From assembly GCA_937897325.1 (NCBI GenBank), contig CALCOY010000067.1:1-64000 (forward strand): DNA of 64,000 nt. The letters run 5' to 3'. Numbering within the stretch: the first letter of the stretch is position 1; each line of letters starts with the position of its first letter. This DNA comes from an uncultured Shimia sp. (GTDB lineage: Bacteria; Pseudomonadota; Alphaproteobacteria; Rhodobacterales; Rhodobacteraceae). Below are positions 34,777-44,193 of the stretch, in pieces. A program made the translations under genes and the position numbers. The notes under the pieces were generated by a model. It was not told where the DNA came from. It was given only the letters and a program-made list of their open reading frames with translations, and made no database searches.

Positions 34777-35553
34777 ATGCCCACTGCTAGATCATCTGAG
34801 GCTCTTGTTGTCCCCGGTGTTGCTGGAAAACGTGTTCTGGTAACAGGTGCGTCCTCGGGTCTCGGTGCGCACTTTGCCAATCTGTTCGCAGGGCATGGCG
34901 CACATGTCACCGCCGCGGCGCGGCGAGTCAGCAAAATTGAAACCCTCTGCGCGGATATCTGCGCGGCCGACGGTCAAGCACAGGCACTCAAACTTGATGT
35001 TTCCGATCCGGCGTCAGTGCAGGCAGCGTTTGAGGCGCACAGCTATGACATCGTGGTCAACAATGCCGGGACAACTGTTTCGGCTTCGGCGCTGGACCAC
35101 ACGCCCGCTGATATCGACTTGATCATCGACACCAATCTCAAGGGCGTCTTCCATGTCGCCCAGGCCGCCGCGCAGCAGATGAAAGACTCAGGCCAGGGGG
35201 GCAGCATCGTCAACGTCGCCTCGATCCTTGGCAAGCGCGTCGCAGGACATGTGACCGCTTACGCAGCCTCCAAAGGCGGGGTCATGCAGCTGACGCGTGC
35301 AATGGCCCTGGAATGGGCGCGCTACGGGATCCGGGTCAATGCGCTGTGCCCCGGTTACATCGAGACCGAGCTGAACAGCGACTTTTTCCAAAGCGAACCG
35401 GGCTTGGCTTTGATCCGGCGCATACCGCAGCGCCGCATTGGTCAGCCTGAATATCTGGATGGCGCCATGCTGTTGCTGGCCTCGGATCTCGGCACGTTCA
35501 TCACCGGGGCGGACCTTGCCGTCGACGGTGGTCACCTCGTTTCATCTTTGTAA
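34777..35553 (+). CDS. Short-chain dehydrogenase/reductase
   Basis: The 258-residue SDR is complete: TGASSGLG (NAD(P) binding), NNAG, the catalytic Ser in VNVASILG and the YAASK dyad, then RVNALCPGYIETELN. A GGGAGGAG ribosome-binding site precedes both GTG 34774 and ATG 34777; I took the ATG. It probably oxidises a hydroxyl or reduces a keto-acyl-CoA in the island's pathway. It begins the long plus-strand operon running to the TRAP transporter. Confidence 0.9.
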   Translation: MPTARSSEALVVPGVAGKRVLVTGASSGLGAHFANLFAGHGAHVTAAARRVSKIETLCADICAADGQAQALKLDVSDPASVQAAFEAHSYDIVVNNAGTTVSASALDHTPADIDLIIDTNLKGVFHVAQAAAQQMKDSGQGGSIVNVASILGKRVAGHVTAYAASKGGVMQLTRAMALEWARYGIRVNALCPGYIETELNSDFFQSEPGLALIRRIPQRRIGQPEYLDGAMLLLASDLGTFITGADLAVDGGHLVSSL

Positions 35554-35565
35554 GGACAAGAGGCT

Positions 35566-36774
35566 ATGGATTTCACCATATCACCGAAGATCGAAGACTT
35601 CCGCAGCCGGATTGCACGGTTTGTCGAAGACGAAATTCTTCCGGTCGAAGCCAATCGCGACAGCTGGGATGCCCACGACAACATTTCCAAAGACTGGTTG
35701 GCTCCGCTGCGGGAAAAAGCAAAGTCAGAAGGGCTTTGGTGCCTTCAGCTCAAGGAAGAAACCGGCGGCCAGGGCATTGGAAAAGTTGGCATGGCGGTCT
35801 GCTACGAAGAAATGAATCGCTCGATCTTCGGGCCAGTTGTCTTCAACTCCGCCGCGCCTGATGACGGCAACATGATGGTTTTGGAACAGGCCGCGACCGC
35901 TGCGCAGAAAGAGCGCTGGTTGGCGCCAATCGTTGCAGGTGAGGTTAGTTCGGCTTTTGCCATGACAGAGCCACATCCCGGTGGCGGCTCCGATCCTGGG
36001 ATGATGCTGACCACGGCCACCAGGCAAGGCAACGGCAGCTATGTCCTGAAGGGGCGCAAATGGTTCATCACCGGTGCTGCTGATGCCAGCCATTTCATCA
36101 CCATGGCGCGCACTTCTGACGACCCGCGCCGCGGATTGACTGCCTTTCTTCACCACAAGGACGAGCCCGGTTGGCACATCGACCGCCGCATCCCGATCAT
36201 GGGGCCCGAAGAGCATGGTGGTCATTGTGAGGTCGTATACGACGATATGGAACTGCCGGCCGACCGCGTTCTTCTGGGCGAAGGCCTGGGCTTGAAGGTT
36301 ACGCAGATGCGACTGGGGCCGGCCCGATTGACCCATTGCATGCGTTGGTTGGGGTTGGCGAAACGTTGCACCGAAATTGCAACGAAATACGCAGCCAACC
36401 GCCATGGATTTGGCGTCCGTCTGTCTGATCGTGAAAGCATCCAGATTAAACTGGGGGACCTGGCGATGGGAATCGAGATCGGGCGTCTATTGGTGATGAA
36501 GGCAGCCTGGGCGCTGGATCAGGGCAGTTTCGCCCGCAAAGAGGTTTCAATGGCCAAGATTCACGTCGCCAACCTGCTGCACAAGGCCGCCGATGTCGCG
36601 ATCCAGATCAACGGCGCGCGCGGCTACAGCAAGGACACGGTTCTGGAATGGGTCTACCGCTACGCCCGTCAGGCGCGTCTCGTCGATGGTGCGGATGAGG
36701 TGCACCAGATGGTTCTGAACCGCCACCTGACGGATCAGAACCGGGATTTCTGGACATGGGAAACGGCTGGCTGA
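35566..36774 (+). CDS. Acyl-CoA dehydrogenase
   Basis: The 402-residue flavoprotein has the ACAD plan: AFAMTEPHPGGGSDP (FAD-binding segment), WFITGAADASHFITMAR, and the C-terminal INGARGYSKDTVLEWVYRYARQARLVDGADEVHQMVLNRHL. It belongs to the ACAD10/11-like group, which commonly travels with an APH-type phosphotransferase, as here. It introduces the alpha-beta double bond in an acyl-CoA. It is 12 bp after the SDR and 25 bp before the acyl-CoA synthetase. Confidence 0.93.
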   Translation: MDFTISPKIEDFRSRIARFVEDEILPVEANRDSWDAHDNISKDWLAPLREKAKSEGLWCLQLKEETGGQGIGKVGMAVCYEEMNRSIFGPVVFNSAAPDDGNMMVLEQAATAAQKERWLAPIVAGEVSSAFAMTEPHPGGGSDPGMMLTTATRQGNGSYVLKGRKWFITGAADASHFITMARTSDDPRRGLTAFLHHKDEPGWHIDRRIPIMGPEEHGGHCEVVYDDMELPADRVLLGEGLGLKVTQMRLGPARLTHCMRWLGLAKRCTEIATKYAANRHGFGVRLSDRESIQIKLGDLAMGIEIGRLLVMKAAWALDQGSFARKEVSMAKIHVANLLHKAADVAIQINGARGYSKDTVLEWVYRYARQARLVDGADEVHQMVLNRHLTDQNRDFWTWETAG

Positions 36775-36799
36775 CCCAGCGATTTTGGGAGGAGAGGAC

Positions 36800-38383
36800 A
36801 TGTTTCGCGACCCGCATCTGGCGCCGCGCCCGGCGAACTATCAACCGCTCACGCCGCTGAGCTTTCTGGAGCGCGCCTTAGAAGTTCATGCAACTCGCCC
36901 CGCCATCGTGTGGCGCGAGCACACATGGAACTATGTCGAGTTCGGTGAACTGGTCGCCCGCATGGTGGGTTGGCTGCGCGCGCAAGGTGTTGGTGCGGGC
37001 GATGTTGTTTCTCTGATCCTGACCAACCGGCCTGAACTTCTGGCCGCGCATTTTGCAGTGCCCGCGCTTGGCGCCGTGCTCAACACAATCAACACGCGGC
37101 TGGATGATGACGAGGTGGCGTACATTCTGGATCATGCCGGAAGCGCTTTGGTTCTGTGCGAGGATACCACGCGGACCGCTGTCGCCGAAAGTCCCGTCCC
37201 CTTTCATCGGCTCTGCACGGATAAGGGCGCCGGAGATGGTCTAGATTTCTTTACCGGGACGGTTGACGAAGTTGACTTGCTTGGCGGTGTGGACGATGAA
37301 TTTCAACCGCTGGCGCTGAACTACACATCTGGCACAACGGGCCGCCCCAAAGGCGTCGTTTACACCCATCGCGGCGCGCATCTGAACGCAATCAGCAATG
37401 CTGCTGGTCTGGGTTTCGATCAACAGACCCGCTATCTGTGGACGCTGCCAATGTTCCACTGCAACGGCTGGACCCACACCTGGGCAGTGACGGCAGCAGG
37501 CGGGATGCATGTCTGCCTCGACAAGGTCGACCCGGCCCTAGTCATCGAGACGATCGCCGGGCGCCAGGTGACGCATATGTGCTGTGCGCCCGTGGTGCTC
37601 TATATGCTGCTCGATCACATGGATACGCCTACCCCTTCTCGCGTCAAAGTTGGCACGGGCGGTGCTGCCCCTACACCGACACTCTTGTCGGGGCTCGAGC
37701 AGCTCGGTTTTGACCTGATGCATCTTTATGGCCTGACGGAAAGCTACGGCCCGGCAACGATGAACGATCCAGGCCCGGATGGTCCGCGCGATCTTCTGGT
37801 TCGGGCCGAGATGCTGGCCCGTCAGGGTCGCCGCCATAAGACGGCGGGGCGCGCGCGTGTCGTGGATGAAAATGGCGATGACGTGCCTGCCAATGGCGAA
37901 TCCATTGGTGAGATCGTGTTGCGCGGCAACACGCTTATGGCAGGTTACTACCGCGACCCCGAGGCCACCGAGGCGGCCTTCAAAGGCGGTCTGTTCCATA
38001 CCGGCGACCTGGCCGTGATGCACAGCGATGGCCAGATCGAAATCCGTGATCGTGCCAAGGACATTATCATTTCCGGCGGCGAGAACTTTTCAAGCCTCGA
38101 AGTCGAAGCCGTTCTGCACCAACACCCCGATGTTCTTCTGGCCGCAGTGGTTGCGGCCCAGCACCCAAAATGGGGCGAAACCGCCTGGGCCTTCATTGAA
38201 ACCCGCAATGGGGTGGATGTCGATGACGCGACCCTTGCCGCCTTCTGCCGCGAACGGCTGGCCGGGTTCAAGCGCCCGAAAAAGTTCATTGTCGGCACAT
38301 TGCCGAAAACCGCCACCGGGAAAATCCAGAAATTCCTGCTGCGTGAACAAGCCAAGGAGATGGCCCCACATGAGCGCACTTGA
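36800..38383 (+). CDS. Acyl-CoA synthetase (AMP-forming)
   Basis: The 527-residue ligase has the ANL-family motifs: P-loop YTSGTTGRPKGVVYTHRG, GLTESYGP, the TGDLAVMHSDGQIEIRDRAKDIIISGGENFSSLEVE stretch and the C-terminal Lys in LPKTATGKIQKFLLR. It activates a carboxylic acid with ATP and CoA, feeding the dehydrogenases. It resembles medium-chain or aryl/alkyl acid ligases rather than acetate enzymes. The start at 36800 follows GGGAGGAGAGG. It overlaps the phosphotransferase gene by 14 bases. Confidence 0.92.
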   Translation: MFRDPHLAPRPANYQPLTPLSFLERALEVHATRPAIVWREHTWNYVEFGELVARMVGWLRAQGVGAGDVVSLILTNRPELLAAHFAVPALGAVLNTINTRLDDDEVAYILDHAGSALVLCEDTTRTAVAESPVPFHRLCTDKGAGDGLDFFTGTVDEVDLLGGVDDEFQPLALNYTSGTTGRPKGVVYTHRGAHLNAISNAAGLGFDQQTRYLWTLPMFHCNGWTHTWAVTAAGGMHVCLDKVDPALVIETIAGRQVTHMCCAPVVLYMLLDHMDTPTPSRVKVGTGGAAPTPTLLSGLEQLGFDLMHLYGLTESYGPATMNDPGPDGPRDLLVRAEMLARQGRRHKTAGRARVVDENGDDVPANGESIGEIVLRGNTLMAGYYRDPEATEAAFKGGLFHTGDLAVMHSDGQIEIRDRAKDIIISGGENFSSLEVEAVLHQHPDVLLAAVVAAQHPKWGETAWAFIETRNGVDVDDATLAAFCRERLAGFKRPKKFIVGTLPKTATGKIQKFLLREQAKEMAPHERT

Positions 38384-39401
38384 TCTTGCCGCATTAGAAA
38401 TCTGGCTGGCTGCACGCCTTCCCGATCATAAGGGCCTTAAGGCCGAGCCGATCAGTGGCGGGCAATCCAACCCGACCTGGTTCGTGACATGGGGTGATCG
38501 CCGCCTTGTCCTACGCAAAAAACCCGATGGGCCAATTTTGCCCGGCGCCCACGCCGTCGAACGCGAATTCCGCGTGCTTCAGGCCCTGCGTGACACCGAT
38601 GTGCCTGTGCCCAACGCCCTCTGGCTCGAGGAAGACTCAAGTGTGATCGGCACGCCGTTCTACGTGATGGACCGCCTGGACGGGCGCGTGATCTCGGATT
38701 GTACCCTGCCAGGCATCGCGCCTGAGCACCGCCGCGAGATGTATCTGGATATGGGGCGCACCATGGCGCGGATGCACGCCCTGCGCCCTGATGAGATCGG
38801 GCTTGGCGACTACGGACGTCCCGGCAACTATTTTGAACGCCAGATCAAACGCTGGTCCAAACAATACGAGGCCTCCACCGGCCCGCGCATTGCCGAGCTG
38901 GATATGCTGGTCAGTTGGTTGCCTGCAAACATGCCCCCCGAGGACGGCGCGGTTTCCATCGCGCATGGTGACTTCCGGCTTGGCAACATGATGTTCCACC
39001 CGACCGAGCCGCGCGTCGTGGCCGTGCTGGATTGGGAGCTGTCCACATTAGGCCACCCACTGGCCGATCTGGGCTTTTGTGTCATGCCCTGGATGACCGC
39101 GCCTGATGAATATGGCGGCATCGACGGCACACCCTGGCAAGAGGGCGGCATTCCCGCGATGAAGGAATTCGTTGACGAGTATTTCGCCCACGCCATTCCC
39201 ACCGCCGCGCTGAAGCCGTTTCACATCGCCTTTGCATTCTTCCGGTTTGCCGTAATCTTTGTGGGCATTGCGGACCGCGCGCGCGCTGGCAGTGCGGCGT
39301 CTGACGAGGCTTCAGCACTGGGACCGCTCGCCGAACGCTTTGCCATCCGAGCGCAGGAAGCCATCGAGGGCAATCGCGCAGATCTTGGCGGTTCGCTATG
39401 A
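38370..39401 (+). CDS. ACAD10/11-type phosphotransferase (APH family)
   Basis: The 343-residue protein has an aminoglycoside-phosphotransferase-like kinase fold: SGGQSNPTWFV (nucleotide loop), the catalytic HGDFRLGNMMF and metal-binding VLDWELSTLGHPLADLG. In animals and bacteria, relatives accompany ACAD10/11 dehydrogenases and phosphorylate hydroxyacyl-CoA so that the hydroxyl can leave. The acyl-CoA dehydrogenase two genes upstream makes that role likely here, for example on a 4-hydroxy acid. It overlaps the next gene by 4 bases. Confidence 0.87.
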   Translation: MSALDLAALEIWLAARLPDHKGLKAEPISGGQSNPTWFVTWGDRRLVLRKKPDGPILPGAHAVEREFRVLQALRDTDVPVPNALWLEEDSSVIGTPFYVMDRLDGRVISDCTLPGIAPEHRREMYLDMGRTMARMHALRPDEIGLGDYGRPGNYFERQIKRWSKQYEASTGPRIAELDMLVSWLPANMPPEDGAVSIAHGDFRLGNMMFHPTEPRVVAVLDWELSTLGHPLADLGFCVMPWMTAPDEYGGIDGTPWQEGGIPAMKEFVDEYFAHAIPTAALKPFHIAFAFFRFAVIFVGIADRARAGSAASDEASALGPLAERFAIRAQEAIEGNRADLGGSL

Positions 39402-39910
39402 AAATCCTGGATTTTATTACCGAGATCAATGCAAGGATCGGCAAAGCCGTCAGTTTTCTGATCTGGGCCGGTATCGTCGTGCTCTGCTATGAAGTGGTTG
39501 CGCGTTATGGCCTTGGTCAGCCAACACTTTGGGCGCATGGCTATACGCAACGCATCTTTGGTTCATATTTCGTCCTGATCGGCGCCTATACCCTGATCCA
39601 GCGTGATCACGTTCGTGTTGATATTCTGCTGAATGGCCGCAGCGCGCGCAAGGCCGCTGCTCTGGACTTGCTCAACTACCTGTTTCTGGTGCTTTGGGGC
39701 CTGATCCTGACACGCGAAGGCTGGCTATTCTTTCTGGATGCCTGGCAGTTCAACGAATTGGACGACAGCGCGCTGGCGCATCCCATGTGGCCACCCAAGC
39801 TTGCTCTGTTTGTCGGCTCTCTGATGATCACCGTGCAGGGCATTGTCGAGATGCTTCGCTCATTCATCACAATGATAAACCCGCGCCTCGCCGCTCAAGG
39901 GAGTACCTGA
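39398..39910 (+). CDS. dctQ: TRAP transporter small permease (DctQ)
   Basis: The 170-residue protein has four membrane helices and the DctQ features FITEINARIGKAVSFLIWAGIVVLCYEVVARYG and RDHVRVDILL. It pairs with the large permease DctM in the inner membrane. The start overlaps the phosphotransferase stop (ATGA), tying uptake to the catabolic operon. Confidence 0.92.
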   Translation: MKILDFITEINARIGKAVSFLIWAGIVVLCYEVVARYGLGQPTLWAHGYTQRIFGSYFVLIGAYTLIQRDHVRVDILLNGRSARKAAALDLLNYLFLVLWGLILTREGWLFFLDAWQFNELDDSALAHPMWPPKLALFVGSLMITVQGIVEMLRSFITMINPRLAAQGST

Positions 39911-39911
39911 T

Positions 39912-41210
39912 ATGGGCCCGGAACTCTTGACCTTGGGAATGTTCGGGATGGTGCTGTTTGCCATCATCTTCGGCGTCTCACTCTCCTTCGCCATGGGTGG
40001 CACGGCAGTCGTTTTTGGCTATCTGATGTTTGGGTCCAACGGGATGTACTCCATCGTCTCCACGATGTTCGGGGGCATGTGGTCGATCCTGCTGTCCTCG
40101 ATCCCCTTTTTCGTGTTCATCGGCGTCGCATTGGCGAAATCGAAGATCGCCGAAGACCTGTATCACGCATTCTACCTGTGGTCCGGCCGTACGCCCGGGG
40201 GGCTTCTGTTGGGAACCTCGGGTTTTGCGGCAACGCTATCGGCCATGACGGGCAGCTGTGCGGCATCAACCATCACGACAGGTATGGTTGGGATCCCTGC
40301 GATGGATCAACGTGGTTACGATCGTAACTTTGTTCTCGGAACGATTGGCGCCTCGGGAACATTGGGAATTCTGATCCCACCTTCGATCACCCTGATCCTG
40401 ATCGGCATGCAGACCGGCCAATCAGTAGGCAAGCTGTTCCTGGGAGGGATGGTCGCTGGTCTGATCGTTCTGGGGTGCTTCCTGCTTTACGTCGTTATCC
40501 GCAGCATGACCAACAGCAACCTTGCGCCGGCTGCGAAGGAAATAGCTTCGTGGCGGGAACGCCTGATCTCGTTGAAATCCGTTATCTTACCGTTGGTCGT
40601 AATCCTCTCGGTGCTGGTGTCTATCTTTGCAGGCATTGCCACACCGACCGAGGCCGCCGCGGTCGGCGCCGCCGCTGTGACGCTTTCGGTTGCCATCCGC
40701 GGTGAACTCACTTGGGACTACATCAAAGATGTAAGCTACAGCTCGGCCACGGTGACTGGAATGGTGCTTTGGATCGTGTTCGGCGCCTCCGCTTTCACAG
40801 CGATCTATGGCAGCGGCGGCGGCACAGCCTTCCTTCAGGGGTTGCTACTGTCCATGCAGGTCCACCCGTTGGTTATGATCCTTCTGATGCAGGCCGTTAC
40901 ACTGATCCTGGGCATGTTCCTTGATCCGGTCGGGATCATCCTGCTGGTGCTGCCGATCTTTTACCCGATCGTGGCAGGCCTTGGTGTCGATCCGATCTGG
41001 TTCTGCGTGCTGTTCCAGCTGAATCTGTGCATCGGCTATATCTCGCCGCCCTTCGGCTACAACCTGTTCTATCTCAAGACCCTCAGCCCCGAGACGCCGA
41101 TCACTCAGATCTATGCCTCGGTCCTGCCCTTCCTTGGGCTGATGCTGAGTGCAGGGGCGTTGATCTTCCTGTTCCCAGAGATCATCACCCATTTCACCAA
41201 CGCTCGTTGA
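39912..41210 (+). CDS. dctM: TRAP transporter large permease (DctM)
   Basis: The 432-residue protein has about 12 membrane segments and DctM signatures (IPFFVFIGVALAKSKIAEDLYHAFYLWSGRTPGGLL, ASGTLGILIPPSITLILIG, MFLDPVGIILLVLPIFYPI, GYISPPFGYNLFYLK). It moves the substrate with sodium. The C4-type loop motifs are of the mannityl/chloroaromatic TRAP kind, used for various carboxylates. It begins 1 bp after dctQ. Confidence 0.95.
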   Translation: MGPELLTLGMFGMVLFAIIFGVSLSFAMGGTAVVFGYLMFGSNGMYSIVSTMFGGMWSILLSSIPFFVFIGVALAKSKIAEDLYHAFYLWSGRTPGGLLLGTSGFAATLSAMTGSCAASTITTGMVGIPAMDQRGYDRNFVLGTIGASGTLGILIPPSITLILIGMQTGQSVGKLFLGGMVAGLIVLGCFLLYVVIRSMTNSNLAPAAKEIASWRERLISLKSVILPLVVILSVLVSIFAGIATPTEAAAVGAAAVTLSVAIRGELTWDYIKDVSYSSATVTGMVLWIVFGASAFTAIYGSGGGTAFLQGLLLSMQVHPLVMILLMQAVTLILGMFLDPVGIILLVLPIFYPIVAGLGVDPIWFCVLFQLNLCIGYISPPFGYNLFYLKTLSPETPITQIYASVLPFLGLMLSAGALIFLFPEIITHFTNAR

Positions 41211-41240
41211 CTTTAACCCACGTTTCCAGAGGAGGAAAAC

Positions 41241-42290
41241 ATGACTGATAACACCAAGAAACTCTCGCGCCGCACCTTTTTGAGCACGTCCGCTATTGCA
41301 GCCACCGGCACGGTGCTGGCTGCTCCACCTGCGATCGCGGCGGGGAAAGTGACCTGGCGGATGCAAACGCATTGGCCCACCGGAAATTGGTATTACGAAG
41401 ATGTCTTCGTCAAGTTCTGCGACCGCATCACCGCGGCAACCAATGGCGAACTGATTATCACTCCGGTTCAAAGCAACGGCATCGTGCCCACCGGCGAAGT
41501 ATTGAACGCTGTGCGTCGGGGCCTGCTGGAAAGTGCATTTATCTATCCTGCTTACTGGATAGGGCGTATCCCTGTTGCCGGTCATCTGAACGGTCACATT
41601 GGTGCCTGGACCAGCCATGAGGAAATGACGGCCTTCATGTATGAAATGGGGGCTCTTAACGTTATCCGAGAGGCTTATGCAGAACAGGGTGTCTTCCAGA
41701 TCGGCCCAGTGTCCTACTCTGGCCTGACGCTCTATTCCAACCGCGCGCTGCGCACGACCGAGGATTTTTCGGGCTGGCGTGTTCGCTCTACAGGCCCCGC
41801 AGCGCTTGTGTTTGCGAAAATGGGTGCGGCCCCGGTCTCCATTCCAGGCGGAGAGCTCTATCAGGCGTTGCAAACCGGTGTCGCTGAAGGCGCACATTGG
41901 GGATCAACCGCAACAGGCTGGGGCATGAACCTTCAGGAAGTGAACAAGTACATCGCCGAGCCTGACTTGCTGGGCCACATGAATGGCGAAGTCTTTGCTG
42001 GCCTGCAGGCATGGGATGCACTTGGCGACGACCTAAAGGCGACCGTGAGCGAGATCGTGCGGGCGACTTCAGCCGATGCAAGCGCGCATTTCGTTTATCG
42101 TGATATGCTTTTCAAGAAGCAGTTCGTCGAAGAAATGGGTGGTGAGTTGACCCTGTTGACCGACGACACCGTCGCAGACTTGCGTCGTTACTCACTTGAA
42201 GTTGTTGACGACTTTTCTGCCAAGGACCCGAAGTTCTGCGGGCGTGTGGGCGAAATGCTTCACGAATTTCAAAAGCTAAGAGGCATCTGA
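41241..42290 (+). CDS. dctP: TRAP transporter substrate-binding protein (DctP)
   Basis: The 349-residue protein starts with a twin-arginine signal (LSRRTFLSTSAIAATGTVLAAPPAIAA) and contains the DctP fold. The conserved Arg in GWRVRSTGPAALVFAKMGAAP is expected to bind the substrate carboxylate, and PGGELYQALQTGVAEGAHWGS is the usual following motif. It delivers an organic acid, probably the one activated by the acyl-CoA synthetase. A GAGGAGG ribosome-binding site precedes it. A hairpin follows 18 bp after the stop. Confidence 0.94.
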   Translation: MTDNTKKLSRRTFLSTSAIAATGTVLAAPPAIAAGKVTWRMQTHWPTGNWYYEDVFVKFCDRITAATNGELIITPVQSNGIVPTGEVLNAVRRGLLESAFIYPAYWIGRIPVAGHLNGHIGAWTSHEEMTAFMYEMGALNVIREAYAEQGVFQIGPVSYSGLTLYSNRALRTTEDFSGWRVRSTGPAALVFAKMGAAPVSIPGGELYQALQTGVAEGAHWGSTATGWGMNLQEVNKYIAEPDLLGHMNGEVFAGLQAWDALGDDLKATVSEIVRATSADASAHFVYRDMLFKKQFVEEMGGELTLLTDDTVADLRRYSLEVVDDFSAKDPKFCGRVGEMLHEFQKLRGI

Positions 42291-42307
42291 AGTCAGAGAA
42301 AAAACAA

Positions 42308-42331
42308 GCTGAGGCTTTCATCGGCCTCAGC
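42308..42331 (+). terminator. Hairpin after dctP
   Basis: GCTGAGGC and GCCTCAGC form an 8-bp perfect stem with an 8-base loop, 18 bp past the dctP stop. There is no strong T-run, so it may be a transcript-stabilising hairpin or a weak terminator before the MaoC remnant. Confidence 0.55.
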
Positions 42332-42406
42332 AACTTCTGCCATCTTTGAATGCTGCTACTAGGAACTGTTGCGCAAACTCAAAACCGATTGAAACGAGGC
42401 CAAGCA

Positions 42407-42610
42407 ATGACGGTACAGTCAAAGATCTCACTTGCAGATCTGCATGAACGCCAGGGTGACGAAATCGCGGTATCTGCTTGGATCGCCATTGAGCAATCAC
42501 GCATAGATGCCTTCGCAGATTGCACGAACGATTATCAGTGGCTGCATACCGATCCGACTAGAGCGCGCGACGAAGGCCCAGTCGGGACGACAATAGCACA
42601 CGACTTCTGA
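42407..42610 (+). pseudogene. 5' fragment of a MaoC-family enoyl-CoA hydratase gene
   Basis: From ATG 42407 the 67 codons encode a MaoC N-terminal half: SKISLADLHERQGDEIAVSAWIAIEQSRIDAFADCTNDYQWLHTD. The hot-dog motif F-A-x-x-T-x-D-x-Q-W-L-H is present. The frame ends in GTTIAHDF at a TGA where the IS481 remnant begins; intact family members continue with IAHGFLTL. The catalytic Asp/His region is partly kept but the second half is missing, so the protein is dead. It would have hydrated an enoyl-CoA made by the acyl-CoA dehydrogenase. Confidence 0.8.
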
Positions 42611-42613
42611 ACT

Positions 42614-42919
42614 CTAGGTGTTTAGCCCCGGCATCTGGTGCATCGAATTTAGGTTGAATCGATCTGGCTCTGAAGCCCAGATTTTGCTGATGTACTCGTA
42701 GGGCGTGAGGCCGTTGAGGGTCTTCAAACGGCCGGCATCGTTGTAGGCATCCAGAAAGTCGGCGAGATGGCAGTGCAGTTGCTCGTGGCTGTTGTAATGG
42801 TACCGCTTGACTGTTGCGTCCTTGATCATGCGGTTCATTCGCTCGGCCTGTCCGTTGGTCCATGAGTGGTTCGGTTTGGTGAGGCGATGTTCAATCCCAT
42901 TGACTGTGAGCGATACCTG
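42614..42919 (-). pseudogene. C-terminal remnant of an IS481-family transposase
   Basis: The frame carries VNGIEHRLTKPNHSWTNGQ then AERMNRMIKDATVKRYHYNS and ends YISKIWASEPDRFNLNSMHQMPGLNT, the standard C-terminus of IS481 transposases including the third acidic region. It has no start and is cut at about 42920 by the IS30-type element. It is what truncated the MaoC gene. Confidence 0.8.
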
Positions 42920-42923
42920 AACC

Positions 42924-44006
42924 GCGACTCCTATTGCTTCTGAGGGTAGGGCGCTTTGCCCATTTCCTCCATCATCTTTTCGCGGAAAACTTCAGCGGGC
43001 GTCTTCCATCCGAGGCATTTTCTAGGTGTTGCGTTGAGGCGGTCACAGATCATTTTCAATTCATGATCTGTGACCGCCGTGATGTCGCGCTTCCTAGGCA
43101 GCCATCTTCTGGCGCGGCGATTGGTGTTTTCCACGGTGCCTTTTTGCCAGGGTGAGGACGGATCGCAGAACCATGTCTGCGTCCCGATCTCGGCCTGTAG
43201 GTGCGGCCAGCTGACGAACTCGGTGCCGCGGTCGAAGGTGATGGAACGACGCGCCATGTAGGGCAAGTCGCGCACCGCCATCATGATCTTGCCCATGACC
43301 GGCTTGGTGCGCTTGTTCGGGTTTTTCAACAGCACGGTGAACCGGCTGACGCGCTCAACCAGAGATGTGACGTTCGATTGCCCAAAGCGTTGTTTAAACA
43401 AGACAAGATCAGCTTCCCAATGGCCGAACTGGCGTCGATGTGCGACATCATCCGGACGGAACAGAATGCTGACATCTCAATCGAACTTAGGCTTTTGACG
43501 CTTTCTGGCGCGACGCGGACGGCGGGCTTTGCGGTGCTCGGGCAGGTACCACCAGAGCTCCTGGTCCATGCCTTCGTTAGAGTAGATGTAGCGATAGATC
43601 GTTTCCTGGCAGACCCGCAGTTTAGCGCCCTCATAGATCATGCGGTTGCCGATCTGCTCGGGCGTCCAGCCTTGCTTGATCCGCGCGACTACAGCCTTGC
43701 ACAGCTCTGGATGCCGGATCAGCTTGCGCTGCACGGATCGGCGTTTGTCTGTTTGCCGTTGAGCCGCGTTCCCGAAGTAGCCAGCATACTTCTTCGGGAA
43801 CGCATCATCGGCCCAGAAGTTACGTTTGATCTCGCGATGAATGGTCGACTTCGAGCGCTTCAGGACGCGCGCCATCTCTCGAACGGGGACTTTCGCATGC
43901 CACCAATCCTCGATTCTACGTCGCTCTCTTAAGCTCAGTTGCGTGTAAACCGCTCCCATGCCATGATCTCCTATTAGATAACTCATTGTTTTCTAATAGG
44001 AGTCGC
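42924..44006 (-). mobile_element. IS30-family element, decayed
   Basis: Inverted ends GCGACTCCTATT (42924-42935) and AATAGGAGTCGC (43995-44006) bound a 1083-bp unit holding one transposase gene with an internal stop. It is nested beside an IS481 remnant and an ISNCY element. Confidence 0.8.
42931..43959 (-). pseudogene. IS30-family transposase with in-frame stop
   Basis: From ATG 43959 (MGAVYTQLSLRERRRIEDWW) the frame encodes the IS30 N-terminal HTH (MARVLKRSKSTIHREIKRN) and continues to KPKFD. It then meets TGA at 43477-43479 and carries on in the same frame with DVSILFRPDDVAHRRQFGHW and the DDE core (ITFDRGTEFVSW, PSSPWQKGTVENTNRRARRWLPR). A single nonsense change inactivates it unless read through. 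Confidence 0.85.
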
Positions 44007-44193
44007 ACTTCAGGGTAGCGCGCTCCAGACGGCACCCATGTTGCAACCAAGTAGAAATGTCACCGGGTTTGCAAAGCAGAAGTGTCACCGGTGAGCGCGA
44101 CGGTAGCAAAGACTGACAGGGCGGAGACTTCAGATATCGCAGCCCTGGCTGGCTTTGCGGGCGCACTCTAAGAGGTCTTGATTTTAAAGCTGC

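Noticed and set aside
40845-41897. 350-codon minus-strand frame across dctM and dctP
   Set aside because: It lies opposite two certain TRAP genes and encodes a low-complexity His/Gln/Arg-rich product, so it is a shadow frame.
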